Origin: Bacillota bacterium
Lineage (GTDB): Bacteria > Bacillota > Sulfobacillia > Sulfobacillales > Sulfobacillaceae
Assembly: GCA_021821465.1 (NCBI GenBank)
Contig: JAKACM010000014.1
Location: 1-64,000, forward strand
Direction of reading: 5' to 3'
DNA: 64,000 bases
A program made the translations under genes and the position numbers. Shown here piece by piece: positions 28,375-38,024 of the stretch; the first letter of the stretch is position 1, and each line of letters starts with the position of its first letter. The notes under the pieces were generated by a model. It did not search any database, was not told the DNA's origin, and saw only the letters and a program-made list of their open reading frames with translations.

Positions 28375-28395
28375 ACCCCCAGAGTTAGGGGGATT

Positions 28396-28761
28396 ATGAG
28401 CTTGAATTCCGTTGCTGTGTTTATGAACTTTTTGTGGGCTCTAGCTCTGGTCGTAGCTTTGGCTTATGCGGCGGCTCGCTTGCTGAAGAAAATCGGCTGG
28501 GGGCGCGTAAGCCAGGCTCAGTACTTGCAACAAATTGACTATTTGCCATTGGGGCCCAAACGGGGAATTGCACTGGTCCAAATTGCCGACAAGACCGTGG
28601 CTTTAGGTATTACGGACCAAACTATCTCTTTGTTGATGGAAGTCAATGAAGACGCCGTGACCCGCCAAGCCCGCGAGACAGCGGTTTTCCGTGAAACGAG
28701 CTTATCCCAATTCGCGGAGGAATTGTGGCGAAAAATTCGGCACACCGAGAATCCGTCATGA
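28396..28761 (+). CDS. fliO: Flagellar biosynthesis protein FliO
   Basis: A 121-residue membrane protein with one N-terminal helix (residues 8-28) and the FliO core YLQQIDYLPLGPKRGIALVQIADKTVALGIT (read in parts). It helps assemble the FliP ring of the export gate. The ATG follows TAGGGGG. It leads the export-gate operon. Confidence 0.85.
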   Translation: MSLNSVAVFMNFLWALALVVALAYAAARLLKKIGWGRVSQAQYLQQIDYLPLGPKRGIALVQIADKTVALGITDQTISLLMEVNEDAVTRQARETAVFRETSLSQFAEELWRKIRHTENPS

Positions 28762-29522
28762 AGCGGCGAATCGCGAAGGCTCTTTTGATTATTTCCACGG
28801 TTCTGGCTACGGTCTTAACCGGGCCCTTGGTATTTGCGCAAGGACTCACGGTGCCGCAAATATCCGTGAGTACTCACGGTGGCAATTCGCCGTCTCAAGT
28901 CGTAGGTATATTGGCGCTGCTCACGATCTTGTCTTTTCTTCCCGCTATTTTGTTGACCATGACGGCATTTACCCGTGTGATTACCGTTCTGGCTTTTGTT
29001 CGCAGCGCCCTGGGATTGCAGCAAACCCCTCCGAATCAAGTATTAATCGGCCTGGCACTTTTTCTTACGTTCTTTATCATGGCACCTACGTTTGGCCAAA
29101 TTGATCATCAGGCTTTGATTCCGTATTTGCATGGTCAAATGGGTCTGGAAGTAGCGGCCACGAAGGCATTAAATCCCCTTAGGGTCTTTATGTATCATCA
29201 GACGCGCCCCGAGGATTTGGCATTATTTTTGCATTTGGATCACGTGTCTCATCCCAAAAGCTTAGCGCAGGTGCCGACAGTGGCTTTAATGCCGGCGTTT
29301 GTGATTTCGGAATTGAAGACCGCGTTTGAAATCGGTGTCTACATTTTTATTCCTTTTATGATTGTAGATTTGGTGGTATCGACCATTCTGATGTCCCTGG
29401 GAATGATGATGGTGCCTCCCACGCTAATTTCTTTACCGTTGAAACTTTTGCTATTTGTTCTGGCCAATGGATGGGATTTGGTGGTGCAGTCCTTGGTGAT
29501 GTCATTTCATGGGGTGAGGTAA
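28758..29522 (+). CDS. fliP: Flagellar export gate protein FliP
   Basis: A 254-residue protein with a cleavable-type signal (KRRIAKALLIISTVLATVLTG, in parts), then the conserved FLPAILLTMTAFTRVITVLAFVR block and GLALFLTFFIM. The start is ATG 28758, overlapping the fliO stop as ATGA; the frame is open upstream. Confidence 0.95.
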   Translation: MKRRIAKALLIISTVLATVLTGPLVFAQGLTVPQISVSTHGGNSPSQVVGILALLTILSFLPAILLTMTAFTRVITVLAFVRSALGLQQTPPNQVLIGLALFLTFFIMAPTFGQIDHQALIPYLHGQMGLEVAATKALNPLRVFMYHQTRPEDLALFLHLDHVSHPKSLAQVPTVALMPAFVISELKTAFEIGVYIFIPFMIVDLVVSTILMSLGMMMVPPTLISLPLKLLLFVLANGWDLVVQSLVMSFHGVR

Positions 29523-29795
29523 ATGTTTGATCATGCGATCGCCTTAAGTCAATCCGCAATGACGACAGCGGGTTTGATTCTGGGACCGATATTGCTGGCT
29601 GCTTTGGTGGTTGGACTCTTAGTCGGGATTTTCCAGGCCACGACGCAAATCCAGGAGCTGACTCTGTCCTTCATGCCCAAGATTATCGTGGTCGGCATCA
29701 TGCTCTATTTGGCGGGTCCGTGGTTTTTGCGGATTCTCGTCGGGTTCACTCAAAATGACTTGTCCACTTTTTGGCATGTCGCTTATCTGCCGTGA
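29523..29795 (+). CDS. fliQ: Flagellar export gate protein FliQ
   Basis: A 90-residue protein with two membrane helices. GLLVGIFQATTQIQELTLSFMPKI (read in parts) is the FliQ signature. It starts directly after the fliP stop. Confidence 0.95.
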   Translation: MFDHAIALSQSAMTTAGLILGPILLAALVVGLLVGIFQATTQIQELTLSFMPKIIVVGIMLYLAGPWFLRILVGFTQNDLSTFWHVAYLP

Positions 29796-29851
29796 AGAAT
29801 AGGTGCGATTGCCCTCTTGTGGAATGATATGGTAAAAAGGTCCGTGAATTC

Positions 29852-30628
29852 ATGACCATAAATCTGGCACTGTCCGAATTAACCCAAGCATTTTTTTTGG
29901 TTGCCGCTCGTATAACGGGTATGGTTTTTACTGCCCCGGTCTTTGGATCGGCCTATGTGCCTAAAATGCTCAAAATCGGCCTCATTGTCGTGATATCCCT
30001 AGTATTGGCACCATCAGTGAAAATCACGGCCATGCCGACTTTTTTGTGGGTGTTGGCATTGATCATCCAATTCGCTTTGGGTGTATTGATAGGGCTCATT
30101 CTCTCTGTGTTTATGTCGGTGTTTGGCATGGCCGGCCAGGTGGTGACCTATGAACTGGGATTGGGGCTGGCCATTACGGCCAATCCGGCTTTGGAGGAAA
30201 GCGGATCGTTTTTGTCGGAATGGCAAACTCTTCTGGCCTTATTCGTTTTTGTGGTGTCGGGGGGACTGGAACTGAGTGTGATGGCTCTGCACGCCTCTTT
30301 TCAAGCCATTGGTCCCAATGTCATCACATTTCCTTTGTCCACTTTGTCATTTGTGACGGGACTCATGTCTAGTGCTTTAACGATGGCACTGCTCGTGGCC
30401 TTTCCTTTGCTGTTGTCGGGATTGGTCGTCAATCTGGCCGTAGGGTTCTTGTCACGGGCCTTTCCTCAAATGAATGCATACTTTATTGCCTTGCCCGTGA
30501 ATTTCGGGGTGAGCTTATTGGTCTTTGCGGCAATGATACCGGTGTTAATGGGCATCCTACCGAATTTTTGGAACAAGGCCTTTACCGACGTGAGCCGACT
30601 TTTGGCTCTATTGGAGGGGAAAGCATGA
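29852..30628 (+). CDS. fliR: Flagellar export gate protein FliR
   Basis: A 258-residue protein with about six membrane helices. ARITGMVFTAPVFGS near the N-terminus and the later ALPVNFGVSLLVFAAMIPVL segment match FliR. It overlaps flhB by four bases. Confidence 0.93.
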   Translation: MTINLALSELTQAFFLVAARITGMVFTAPVFGSAYVPKMLKIGLIVVISLVLAPSVKITAMPTFLWVLALIIQFALGVLIGLILSVFMSVFGMAGQVVTYELGLGLAITANPALEESGSFLSEWQTLLALFVFVVSGGLELSVMALHASFQAIGPNVITFPLSTLSFVTGLMSSALTMALLVAFPLLLSGLVVNLAVGFLSRAFPQMNAYFIALPVNFGVSLLVFAAMIPVLMGILPNFWNKAFTDVSRLLALLEGKA

Positions 30629-31728
30629 TTGCCTCGGCGATTTCTCTTCCCCAGCCATATTGTGCCACAGCGGGAGAAAAGAGTCAGAAGGCCACTCCCC
30701 ATCGAAAACAGCAGATGCAGAAACAGGGGCAGAATTGGAAAAGCCCGGATTTTCAGGCGGCATTTGCCCTAGCCGTCGGATTTGTGGTATTGCGCCGTCT
30801 TCTTCCTTGGGTCGGAACGCAATTTGGAGAGATGGAAGCAAATGTCCTTCAACTGGCGAGTGGATCGCAAAGTACGATCGCTTCGGCCTGGTTGCTCGCT
30901 TTTTCCGTGATGATCCGAACAGTTCTGCCATTGATCATTCCTCTGGTGCTGGCGGGACTTTTTGCCAGTAGCATCGAAAAAGGGTTTCGGTTTTCCATGA
31001 CCGGGATCAAAGCGGATTTTACACGTTTAAATCCTGTGGAAGGATTCAAACGGCTGTTTTCTCAGGACAGTGTCTGGCAACTGCTTAAGGGGCTCTTGAA
31101 GGTTGGCCTCATGGCCCTTGTGGGGGGGTGGGTCATACGCCGACAAATCCAAGATTATCCGGGTCTTATGGCCGAATCACTGGGCCAGGCTCTTTTGACG
31201 GCCTTGAATATGTTGAGTCAAATGGTATTGATGTTGGCCGCGGCGTTTTTCGTTATCGGGATAGCCGATATGTTCTATCAAATGCATGCTTTTCAGCAAA
31301 AGGCTCGCATGACGACGCAAGAAGTCAAAGACGAATTCAAGGAAACCGAAGGAAATCCTCAAGTCAAAGGAAAGCGCCGGGATTTGGCGAGATTTCTTTG
31401 GCGTTCCGGTGTTCGCCAGGTAAAAGATGCGCAGGTCGTCATTACCAACCCGACACACTATGCCATTGCTTTAAAGTGGGAGCAAAAAACTATGCCGGCT
31501 CCAATAATCATTGCCAAAGGCGCGGATGAGATGGCCCGTCATATTCGCCAGACGGCCATACGCCACGAAATACCCTTGGTAGAGAATCCGCCTTTGGCGC
31601 GTTCGTTGTACGAAGTGCCCATCGGCCACCAAATCCGGGAGGAGCATTACCAAGCGGTGGCAGATATTTTGGCATTTTTGATTCGCAAACAACAGCGACA
31701 TCGCAGCAGAAGGGAGCAAGAGCTATGA
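30625..31728 (+). CDS. flhB: Flagellar export switch protein FlhB
   Basis: About 367 residues with four membrane helices. The cytoplasmic domain holds the autocleavage NPTH motif (VITNPTHYAIAL) and KGADEMARHIR. It sets export specificity after the hook is complete. The start is ATG 30625 (ATGA overlap with fliR); the frame is open upstream. Confidence 0.95.
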   Translation: MIASAISLPQPYCATAGEKSQKATPHRKQQMQKQGQNWKSPDFQAAFALAVGFVVLRRLLPWVGTQFGEMEANVLQLASGSQSTIASAWLLAFSVMIRTVLPLIIPLVLAGLFASSIEKGFRFSMTGIKADFTRLNPVEGFKRLFSQDSVWQLLKGLLKVGLMALVGGWVIRRQIQDYPGLMAESLGQALLTALNMLSQMVLMLAAAFFVIGIADMFYQMHAFQQKARMTTQEVKDEFKETEGNPQVKGKRRDLARFLWRSGVRQVKDAQVVITNPTHYAIALKWEQKTMPAPIIIAKGADEMARHIRQTAIRHEIPLVENPPLARSLYEVPIGHQIREEHYQAVADILAFLIRKQQRHRSRREQEL

Positions 31729-33761
31729 TGAAAACGCGGGACTTGTTGAAGGACGCTTTTGTGCCCATTGCGGCAGTCATTGCCATCCTGATGCTGGTGA
31801 TTCCCATTCCCCCCTGGGCACTGGATTTTTTCCTTATTATTAATATTGCTTTGTCCATTGCGGTATTGGTGTCGACGATGTTTATCGATCAGGTGCTGGA
31901 TTTGTCCGTATTTCCTTCATTGCTTTTGCTTACCACGTTGTTTCGACTGGCTTTGGAAGTCACCGCGACCCGATTAATTCTTTTGTCGGCGGATCCGGGT
32001 TCGGTCATTCAAACTTTCGGGCGACTCGTGGTGGGAAACAATGTGGTTGTCGGGATTATCATTTTCATCATTCTCGTCGTCATTCAATTTATGGTCATTA
32101 CCCGCGGTGCGGAACGCGTTAGTGAGGTGGCTGCCCGTTTCACTTTGGACGCGATGCCCGGCAAGCAAATGGCTGTGGATGCCGAGTTAAATGCGGGACT
32201 CATCTCGGAGCAGGAAGCCAAGAAAAGACGGCATGACATTGAAAGGGAAGCGGATTTTTATGGAGCCATGGATGGGGCGTCGAAATTTGTGCGAGGGGAC
32301 GCCATTGCCGGAATCATTATCGTGTTTATTAACATCATCGGCGGGCTTATTATCGGCTTATCCGAAAGGCATCTGGCCTTAGGCACAGCTCTTTCGACGT
32401 ACACAATTCTGACCATCGGTGAAGGCATTACCACCCAGATCCCCGCACTGTTGCTTTCGACGGCCACGGGTCTTTTGGTTACTCGTTCCGGTTCTCAAGG
32501 CACTCTCAACAAAGATGTGCTGACCCAACTGACTCAATTGCCTCGGGCTCTTTATATTGTGGCCATTGTGCTTTTTTTGCTCGCCGCTTTAGGACTTCCT
32601 CCCCTGGTTCCTTTGATCTTGGGCTCTGTGGCGTTTTATGGCGGTTGGCAAATTGAACAGCGGCAAAAGGCGCAAAAGGCTGAAGAACAGGCACGAAGAG
32701 AGCAACAAATTCAAGACTCGGCACACAAACCGGAAGCGGTTATGCAATTGATTGGATTCGATGTGATCGAACTGGAAGTGGGTGTGGGACTGGTCCCCTT
32801 GGTAGGGGGACAGGCAGGGCAGGATCTCAAAGACCGGATTATGGCACTGAGACGGCAAATTACCGCCGAGATCGGTTTGGTCATTCCTCCGGTACGTGTC
32901 AGAGACAGTCTGGAGTTGACTTTAAACCAATATCGCATTCGCATTCATGGGGCCGGTGTGGCAATATCAGAAGTTCGACCCGACCGCTTTTTGGCCATGG
33001 GAGGACAGGATTTGGGCATAGACAATGCGATTCTCACCAAAGATCCGGTTTTCGGGCTGCCGGCCTACTGGATTCGGGAAGATTCCCGGGATCGGGCCGA
33101 ATTGGCGGGAGCGACGGTCATTGATGCGGGATCGATATTGGTGACCCATTTGGGCGAGGTCATTCGCGGCCATGCCCATGAGATTTTGGACCGGGAAGAA
33201 ACGAAGAAACTGGTTGACCACGTCAAACTCACTCATCCGGTCGTTGTCGGGGAACTCATTGGTGATCTGCTCACATTAGGGGAAGTCCAGCGAATTTTAG
33301 CCAATTTGCTCCGGGAAAAGGTTTCGATCCGGGATATGCCGGCCATTTTGGAGGCTTTGGCAGATTCCGCGCGCAACACGCGGGACATCGATTTGTTGAC
33401 GGAACAGGCGCGCCAGCACTTAGGCCGGCATATTACCGAACCTCTTATCAAACAAGGGTTTTTGCATGCGGTGATCCTCTCTCCACCCATTGAACAGCAG
33501 ATGAAAGAATCCTTGGAACAAACCGATCACGGCACCTATTTGAATTTGGATCCCACAGTCGCGCAGAAAGTCGTGAACGCCTTAAACCGCCAACTCGGCA
33601 ATCTGCCGCAAGGGGTGCCGCGGGTGGTCATTTCTTCTCCGTATGTGCGCTTGTATTTCAAGCGTTTGACGGAGCGGTTGTTTAAAGATTTGACGGTGTT
33701 ATCCTATGCCGAAATTACGAGTGATGTGGGGATCAAAACAGTAGGAGTGGTGGAAATATGA
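31725..33761 (+). CDS. flhA: Flagellar export gate protein FlhA
   Basis: A 678-residue export-gate protein with eight N-terminal membrane helices. The cytoplasmic FHIPEP-type loop is recognisable at KQMAVDAELNAGLISEQEAKKRR (in parts), and the C-terminal cargo-binding domain is complete. The ATGA overlap with flhB shows coupling. Confidence 0.96.
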   Translation: MMKTRDLLKDAFVPIAAVIAILMLVIPIPPWALDFFLIINIALSIAVLVSTMFIDQVLDLSVFPSLLLLTTLFRLALEVTATRLILLSADPGSVIQTFGRLVVGNNVVVGIIIFIILVVIQFMVITRGAERVSEVAARFTLDAMPGKQMAVDAELNAGLISEQEAKKRRHDIEREADFYGAMDGASKFVRGDAIAGIIIVFINIIGGLIIGLSERHLALGTALSTYTILTIGEGITTQIPALLLSTATGLLVTRSGSQGTLNKDVLTQLTQLPRALYIVAIVLFLLAALGLPPLVPLILGSVAFYGGWQIEQRQKAQKAEEQARREQQIQDSAHKPEAVMQLIGFDVIELEVGVGLVPLVGGQAGQDLKDRIMALRRQITAEIGLVIPPVRVRDSLELTLNQYRIRIHGAGVAISEVRPDRFLAMGGQDLGIDNAILTKDPVFGLPAYWIREDSRDRAELAGATVIDAGSILVTHLGEVIRGHAHEILDREETKKLVDHVKLTHPVVVGELIGDLLTLGEVQRILANLLREKVSIRDMPAILEALADSARNTRDIDLLTEQARQHLGRHITEPLIKQGFLHAVILSPPIEQQMKESLEQTDHGTYLNLDPTVAQKVVNALNRQLGNLPQGVPRVVISSPYVRLYFKRLTERLFKDLTVLSYAEITSDVGIKTVGVVEI

Positions 33762-34873
33762 TTGTCAAGCGCTTTAGCGGGCAAACGGTCGAGGAAGCAT
33801 TGATGCGGGCAAAGTGGGAATTAGGGGATGAGGCTGTTCTTTTGTCTTCGGGAGCGTCCAGGGACAAGTGGTGGAAGTTTTGGGAAAAGGGATACCATGT
33901 GTTGGCAGCCACGGACTATCCTTTGGGACCATCGGGCAAGGCCGAGCCGAATGAAGATTCGGGGCGGGAAATTGCCGTGAGCAGTGCCGCACAGAGTGTC
34001 AGAGAACCACGCAAAGATCGCTTGGAAGAAATGATGGAATTGTTGACGCGAATGGATGAAAAAATTGCCGCATCCCAGTTCTCACCCAAGAGCACTCACC
34101 GTAAGGCCAATGCGTTGGTATCCAGGCTTCTCGAGTGGGAATGGGAGGAGAAGTGGGCCAAAGAAATCACCCAAGACGTGCCGAAAGGCAGCGTGGAGAG
34201 TCAATTGGCGCAGGTAGAGGAAAGACTTAAGCAGAGGTTGGTCTTTTCCCCTCCTTTGTCCGCACTCCCCACTGGGAGACCTAGGATTGTGGCGGTAATA
34301 GGGCCAACCGGTGCCGGCAAAACCACCACCATTGCCAAACTGGCGGGGGGAATGATTACCCAAGAGATGCGGGTTTTATTAATCACCACCGATACCTTTC
34401 GGGTGGCGGCAGCCGATCAACTGGAGAGCTTTGGGGGTATCTTGGATCTGCCCGTGGCGGTGGCCAAAAAACCCCAGGATGTGCCGGAATTAATCCGCCG
34501 GCATGATGCCGATATTGTGCTCATTGATACCCCCGGGCATAGCATTCATGAAGCCGTGGGTCTTCGTTCCGCTCAGAGTGTGATTAAAAATGCAGGAACG
34601 ACCGATGTGCTCTTATGTATGCCGGCGACATATACTCGCTCTTTGTTTGTCGACACGGCACGCAAAATGAGCGGGAACACAAGAGTATCTTTATGTTTGA
34701 CGAAATTGGACGAAGCCTTTTGGCCCGGTTCCGTGTCTGGTGCCTTGCTGGAACTGAATTATCCGGTGATGTATGTCACCGCCGGGCAAAAAGTTCCCCA
34801 GGATATCGAAGGTGCAGGGCAAAGTCGTTATTTGGCTGAGTGGTTGGTTAAAGGAGGAACCTACCATGGCTGA
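33758..34873 (+). CDS. flhF: Flagellar SRP-like GTPase FlhF
   Basis: A 371-residue GTPase. The N-terminus has the short FlhF domain (IVKRFSGQTVEEALMRAKWELG). The G1 motif GPTGAGKTTTIAKL is near residue 185, DTFRVAAADQL follows, and DTPGH is the G3. It sets flagellar placement and number together with FlhG. Confidence 0.94.
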   Translation: MIVKRFSGQTVEEALMRAKWELGDEAVLLSSGASRDKWWKFWEKGYHVLAATDYPLGPSGKAEPNEDSGREIAVSSAAQSVREPRKDRLEEMMELLTRMDEKIAASQFSPKSTHRKANALVSRLLEWEWEEKWAKEITQDVPKGSVESQLAQVEERLKQRLVFSPPLSALPTGRPRIVAVIGPTGAGKTTTIAKLAGGMITQEMRVLLITTDTFRVAAADQLESFGGILDLPVAVAKKPQDVPELIRRHDADIVLIDTPGHSIHEAVGLRSAQSVIKNAGTTDVLLCMPATYTRSLFVDTARKMSGNTRVSLCLTKLDEAFWPGSVSGALLELNYPVMYVTAGQKVPQDIEGAGQSRYLAEWLVKGGTYHG

Positions 34874-35792
34874 GCAAGCCCAAGGGTTGCGCGAATGGAT
34901 AAAGGGGCAAAGCATCCAGGCGCAAAAAGAGGTGTTGGATGCCCGAACTGCAGGCAGTCGGGTAGTCGCGGTGACGTCTGGTAAAGGGGGCGTGGGGAAA
35001 AGCCAGATCACCTTAAACCTGGCTCTGGCCCTGCAAAAACTGGGTCAAAGGACCATTATTCTGGATGCGGATTTAGGATTGGCGAACATTAACATTCTGT
35101 TAGGCTACGAACCCAGCTATACATTGTGGGATGTGGTCCAAAAACACCTGAGCGTTCGCGATGTGATGCAACAGGGCCCTTTGGGTCTCTCTATCATTCC
35201 CGGGGGGTCTGGAATCAGTCAGCTGGCATCTTTGAACACGAAAGAAATCGATACCATCATAAAAGGATTTCAGGAGTTGGAGAGCGAATTTGATTGGTTA
35301 TTAGTCGATACTGCGGCCGGAATTTCTCCCGGGGTCCTGTCCTTTGTTTTGGCTGCCGATGAAGCACTTATCGTGACTAATCCGGAGCCGCCGGCTTTGG
35401 CTGATGCTTATGGATTAATTAAGTCCATTTGGCAGGTTCAGGGCCGTGTAAGCCTTGAACTGGTCATGAACCGCAGTGTCTCGCTTAAAAGCGGGGAGGA
35501 GATGGGAATGCGCGTGATCAATCTGACCAAGAAAATGTTGAATCAAAATGTCGGATTTTTTGGCGCCGTTCGGGAGGATACTCACAGTGCTCGGGCCATA
35601 TCCCGTCAAATACCTTTGGTTTTGTTATACCCTGCCTCCCCTGCTGCACAGGATATCGGGGACATGGCCGAACGCATGATTCACCGCATCAAACCGGCCA
35701 AAAGAGGGCGATGGGAGCAATTCATTTATCGCATGGGCAGGATGTGGTCATCATGGCCAAAGGCTGAGGACGGTCCAGAAGAATCGAAGTGA
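34866..35792 (+). CDS. flhG: MinD-like ATPase FlhG (YlxH)
   Basis: A 308-residue ParA/MinD-family ATPase. The deviant Walker A, KGGVGKS, is at residues 40-46, followed by DADLGLANINILLG. The N-terminal tail of 30 residues is the part that stimulates FlhF in other species. The start is ATG 34866 after AAGGAGGAACC, eight bases inside the flhF end. Confidence 0.93.
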   Translation: MAEQAQGLREWIKGQSIQAQKEVLDARTAGSRVVAVTSGKGGVGKSQITLNLALALQKLGQRTIILDADLGLANINILLGYEPSYTLWDVVQKHLSVRDVMQQGPLGLSIIPGGSGISQLASLNTKEIDTIIKGFQELESEFDWLLVDTAAGISPGVLSFVLAADEALIVTNPEPPALADAYGLIKSIWQVQGRVSLELVMNRSVSLKSGEEMGMRVINLTKKMLNQNVGFFGAVREDTHSARAISRQIPLVLLYPASPAAQDIGDMAERMIHRIKPAKRGRWEQFIYRMGRMWSSWPKAEDGPEESK

Positions 35793-35834
35793 TCGATAAA
35801 ATTCAAGTTTTCAGCCCAGAAAGGATGTGCGACA

Positions 35835-36560
35835 GTGAACGCGCTTTATACGGGTGCCTCCGGACTTTTGGCTCAACATCAGATTTTGCAGAGTGTGGCC
35901 GGCAATTTGGCCAATCAAAACTCAGCGGGATATCTCAGCCAAGAAAGCCAGGCAATAGGATTCTTGCCGCAGACGGTGATGGCACCTCGCTCCGGGAGTC
36001 TGGTTCCGATTGGGCAGGTGATTACCGAACCCGCAGTGCTTTCAGGGCTCAATTTGAACCCGGGACAGATAAAAAGCACGAATCTTTACACAGACTTGGC
36101 CATCTCCGGCCAGGGGTTCTTTACCGTCAAAACGCCTCAGGGGGTGGCCTATACTCAGGACGGACGGTTTAGCGTGAATTCCCGGGGTGAATTAATGACC
36201 CAGACGGGTGATCTGGTGTTGTCCTCGCAAGGGAGGCCTATCGTCTTAACAGCCAGTCCTTTTAGCGTGAATACTGCGGGGCAGATCATACAAAATGGCC
36301 GACCGGTGGCCACTTTGGGGCTAACCGATTTGGCGAATCAAGGTGTCAAGGCCATGGGCAATAGTGTATATCAGGCACCCAAAAGGCTCGCTTTTACCGG
36401 TCAAGTTGTACAGGGAGCGATTAATCTGTCCAACAGCAATATGACTCAGCAAACAATGACGATGATGCAGGCAGAACAAACGTATCAGGCGTTGACCACG
36501 CTCGTTAATGAAGAATCGAGCCGGCTTAAGACGGCGGGGTCTTTAAGCGTCATTGCTTAA
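35835..36560 (+). CDS. flgF: Flagellar hook-basal body protein (FlgF/FlgG family)
   Basis: A 241-residue rod/hook-type protein with ASGLLAQHQILQSVAGNLANQNSAGY (in parts), AISGQGFFTVKT and a C-terminal MMQAEQTYQAL helix. It may act as a distal-rod protein like Bacillus FlhO. The start is GTG 35835 after AAAGGATG. Naming it FlgF rather than FlgG is uncertain. Confidence 0.85.
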   Translation: MNALYTGASGLLAQHQILQSVAGNLANQNSAGYLSQESQAIGFLPQTVMAPRSGSLVPIGQVITEPAVLSGLNLNPGQIKSTNLYTDLAISGQGFFTVKTPQGVAYTQDGRFSVNSRGELMTQTGDLVLSSQGRPIVLTASPFSVNTAGQIIQNGRPVATLGLTDLANQGVKAMGNSVYQAPKRLAFTGQVVQGAINLSNSNMTQQTMTMMQAEQTYQALTTLVNEESSRLKTAGSLSVIA

Positions 36561-36585
36561 ACCGAAGAGAGGAGAGAGAATTAAA

Positions 36586-37362
36586 GTGTTTAGCATTATG
36601 ACGTCCGCGGCAAGCGGCCTTGAAAGCCAAAACTATTGGCTCAATGCGGTAGCAACGAACACGGCCAACAATCAGACACCCGGATTCGGTCGCCGTGTTA
36701 CCATGATAGCCTCGGCTTCGGGAAATACGATCAGATCAGCTGGGACAACTGTTGGCCGCCAAGTGATTCAACCCTCCTTAGGCGTAACTCCCGGCGCTTA
36801 TTTGGCTCAGGATTCGCCTATCTTTTCGAACCAGTTTATCAGCACCTCCAATGCTCATGACGTGGCGATTGTCGGCAATGGGTTCTTGGCCGTTAAAACG
36901 GGCAATGGGACAGTGGCTTATACCCGCGCCGGATTGCTGCAACAAGACAGTCAAGGTCATTTAGTGGTCCCGGGAGGGTATCTTCTGCAACCACCCGTGA
37001 ATATTCCATTGGGTGCCAGTTGGAACATCACCTCCGGTGGGAAGGTTATGGCGGCCTTGCCGGGTCAAAATGCCCGCCAGGTGGGACAGCTAAAATTAGC
37101 TCTCATTCCCAACCCCGGCGGTTTGAATGCGCTTGGGCAGAATCTTTATGGTCTCACTCCGGCGGCAGGAACTCCGGTTATGACCAATCCGGGACAAAAT
37201 GGGGCTCAACTCTTACAACCCTCCGCTTTAAATACCAGCGGGGTGAATATGGCTTCGGCTATGACGGATATGATCCAAGCTCAACAGGCCTATCAGATGA
37301 ATGCAAAAATGCTGGCCGTGTCCCAGAGTCTGGATAAGGGGCTGTCTCAAATTGTCACCTAA
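36586..37362 (+). CDS. flgG: Flagellar hook-basal body protein (FlgG/FlhP family)
   Basis: About 258 residues. It has the rod N-terminal motif (NYWLNAVATNTANNQTPGFG), VAIVGNGFLAVKT, and the closing MTDMIQAQQAYQMNAKML helix. Start GTG 36586 or ATG 36598; GAGAGGAGAG lies upstream. It pairs with the preceding rod protein as flhO-flhP do in Bacillus. Confidence 0.85.
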   Translation: MFSIMTSAASGLESQNYWLNAVATNTANNQTPGFGRRVTMIASASGNTIRSAGTTVGRQVIQPSLGVTPGAYLAQDSPIFSNQFISTSNAHDVAIVGNGFLAVKTGNGTVAYTRAGLLQQDSQGHLVVPGGYLLQPPVNIPLGASWNITSGGKVMAALPGQNARQVGQLKLALIPNPGGLNALGQNLYGLTPAAGTPVMTNPGQNGAQLLQPSALNTSGVNMASAMTDMIQAQQAYQMNAKMLAVSQSLDKGLSQIVT

Positions 37363-37386
37363 ACCCGATTAAAGGGCTTAGGTGAC
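37354..37386. terminator. Bidirectional terminator spanning two stop codons
   Basis: GTCACCTAA (37354-37362) pairs perfectly with TTAGGTGAC (37378-37386). The stop of flgG and the stop of the converging transglycosylase gene both lie in the arms, and CC/GG pairs extend the stem. Confidence 0.7.
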
Positions 37387-37935
37387 TTCTGGTGTCGAGG
37401 AGCAGAGAGTTTGATACTGAGACAGAACTTTTTGCACGTAGTTTTGGGTTTGGCGGTAAGGGGGAATGCCTCCAAAGTGTTGTACGGCTCCCGGACCCGC
37501 GTTATAGGCGGCAAGCGCCAGAGGCAGATCACCTTGAAACGTGTCTAAAAGACTCTTGAGGTATTCCGCGCCCCCGAGAACATTTTGCCCGGCGTTATAG
37601 GGATCCACATGCAATGACTCGGCAGTTTGCGGCATGAGCTGCATCACGCCGACGGCTCCCGCCGAACTTACAGCCAAGGGATTCAAAGACGATTCCACTG
37701 TAGCCACGGCTTTAAGGAGTGCCGGGGACAGTCCCGTCTGTTGGGCCGCCAGTTGGATTGACTTTTCGATGGGCGTATTCGGGGAAGAAGCTTGGGAGGG
37801 AGCCGAAGCCGATGAATTGCCGGTCATGGCAGTCTTAGTGGCCAACAGATTTTGAAACAAAGGCGCTGAATTGGGTTGAGGGGCGAAATCATTCAAGAAC
37901 AAGGTTTCCAGTGCCCAGAACAATAATGGTTCCAT
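37378..37935 (-). CDS. Lytic transglycosylase (SLT domain)
   Basis: A 185-residue enzyme. The catalytic Glu81 is in VATVESSLNP, with GVMQLMP at 96-102 and AYNAGPGAV near 144: the standard slt-type lysozyme motifs. It cleaves peptidoglycan glycan strands, which would let the rod pass through the wall. The first 55 residues are a Pro/Ser-rich linker and show no classical signal peptide. It lies on the opposite strand inside the flagellar locus. Confidence 0.88.
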   Translation of the reverse strand: MEPLLFWALETLFLNDFAPQPNSAPLFQNLLATKTAMTGNSSASAPSQASSPNTPIEKSIQLAAQQTGLSPALLKAVATVESSLNPLAVSSAGAVGVMQLMPQTAESLHVDPYNAGQNVLGGAEYLKSLLDTFQGDLPLALAAYNAGPGAVQHFGGIPPYRQTQNYVQKVLSQYQTLCSSTPEVT

Positions 37936-38024
37936 GAGTTAGTGAATCCTCCTTGGTTTCAGTGTACAGGGAGTCAGAACGGAACCTGTCAATTTTAGAA
38001 GGATTTTTAGGAGGATTTTTCCCC

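Larger units (their letters stand above)
27560..28395. other. Long intergenic region before fliO
   Basis: No gene supported in about 830 bases. Frames at 27742-27987 (-) and 27810-28007 (+) lack ribosome sites and families. There is a 14-bp tandem repeat, TCATCTCTTTCCAC, twice from 28134 to 28161 plus six bases. The 3' part holds a candidate promoter for the fliO-flhG operon. Confidence 0.45.
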
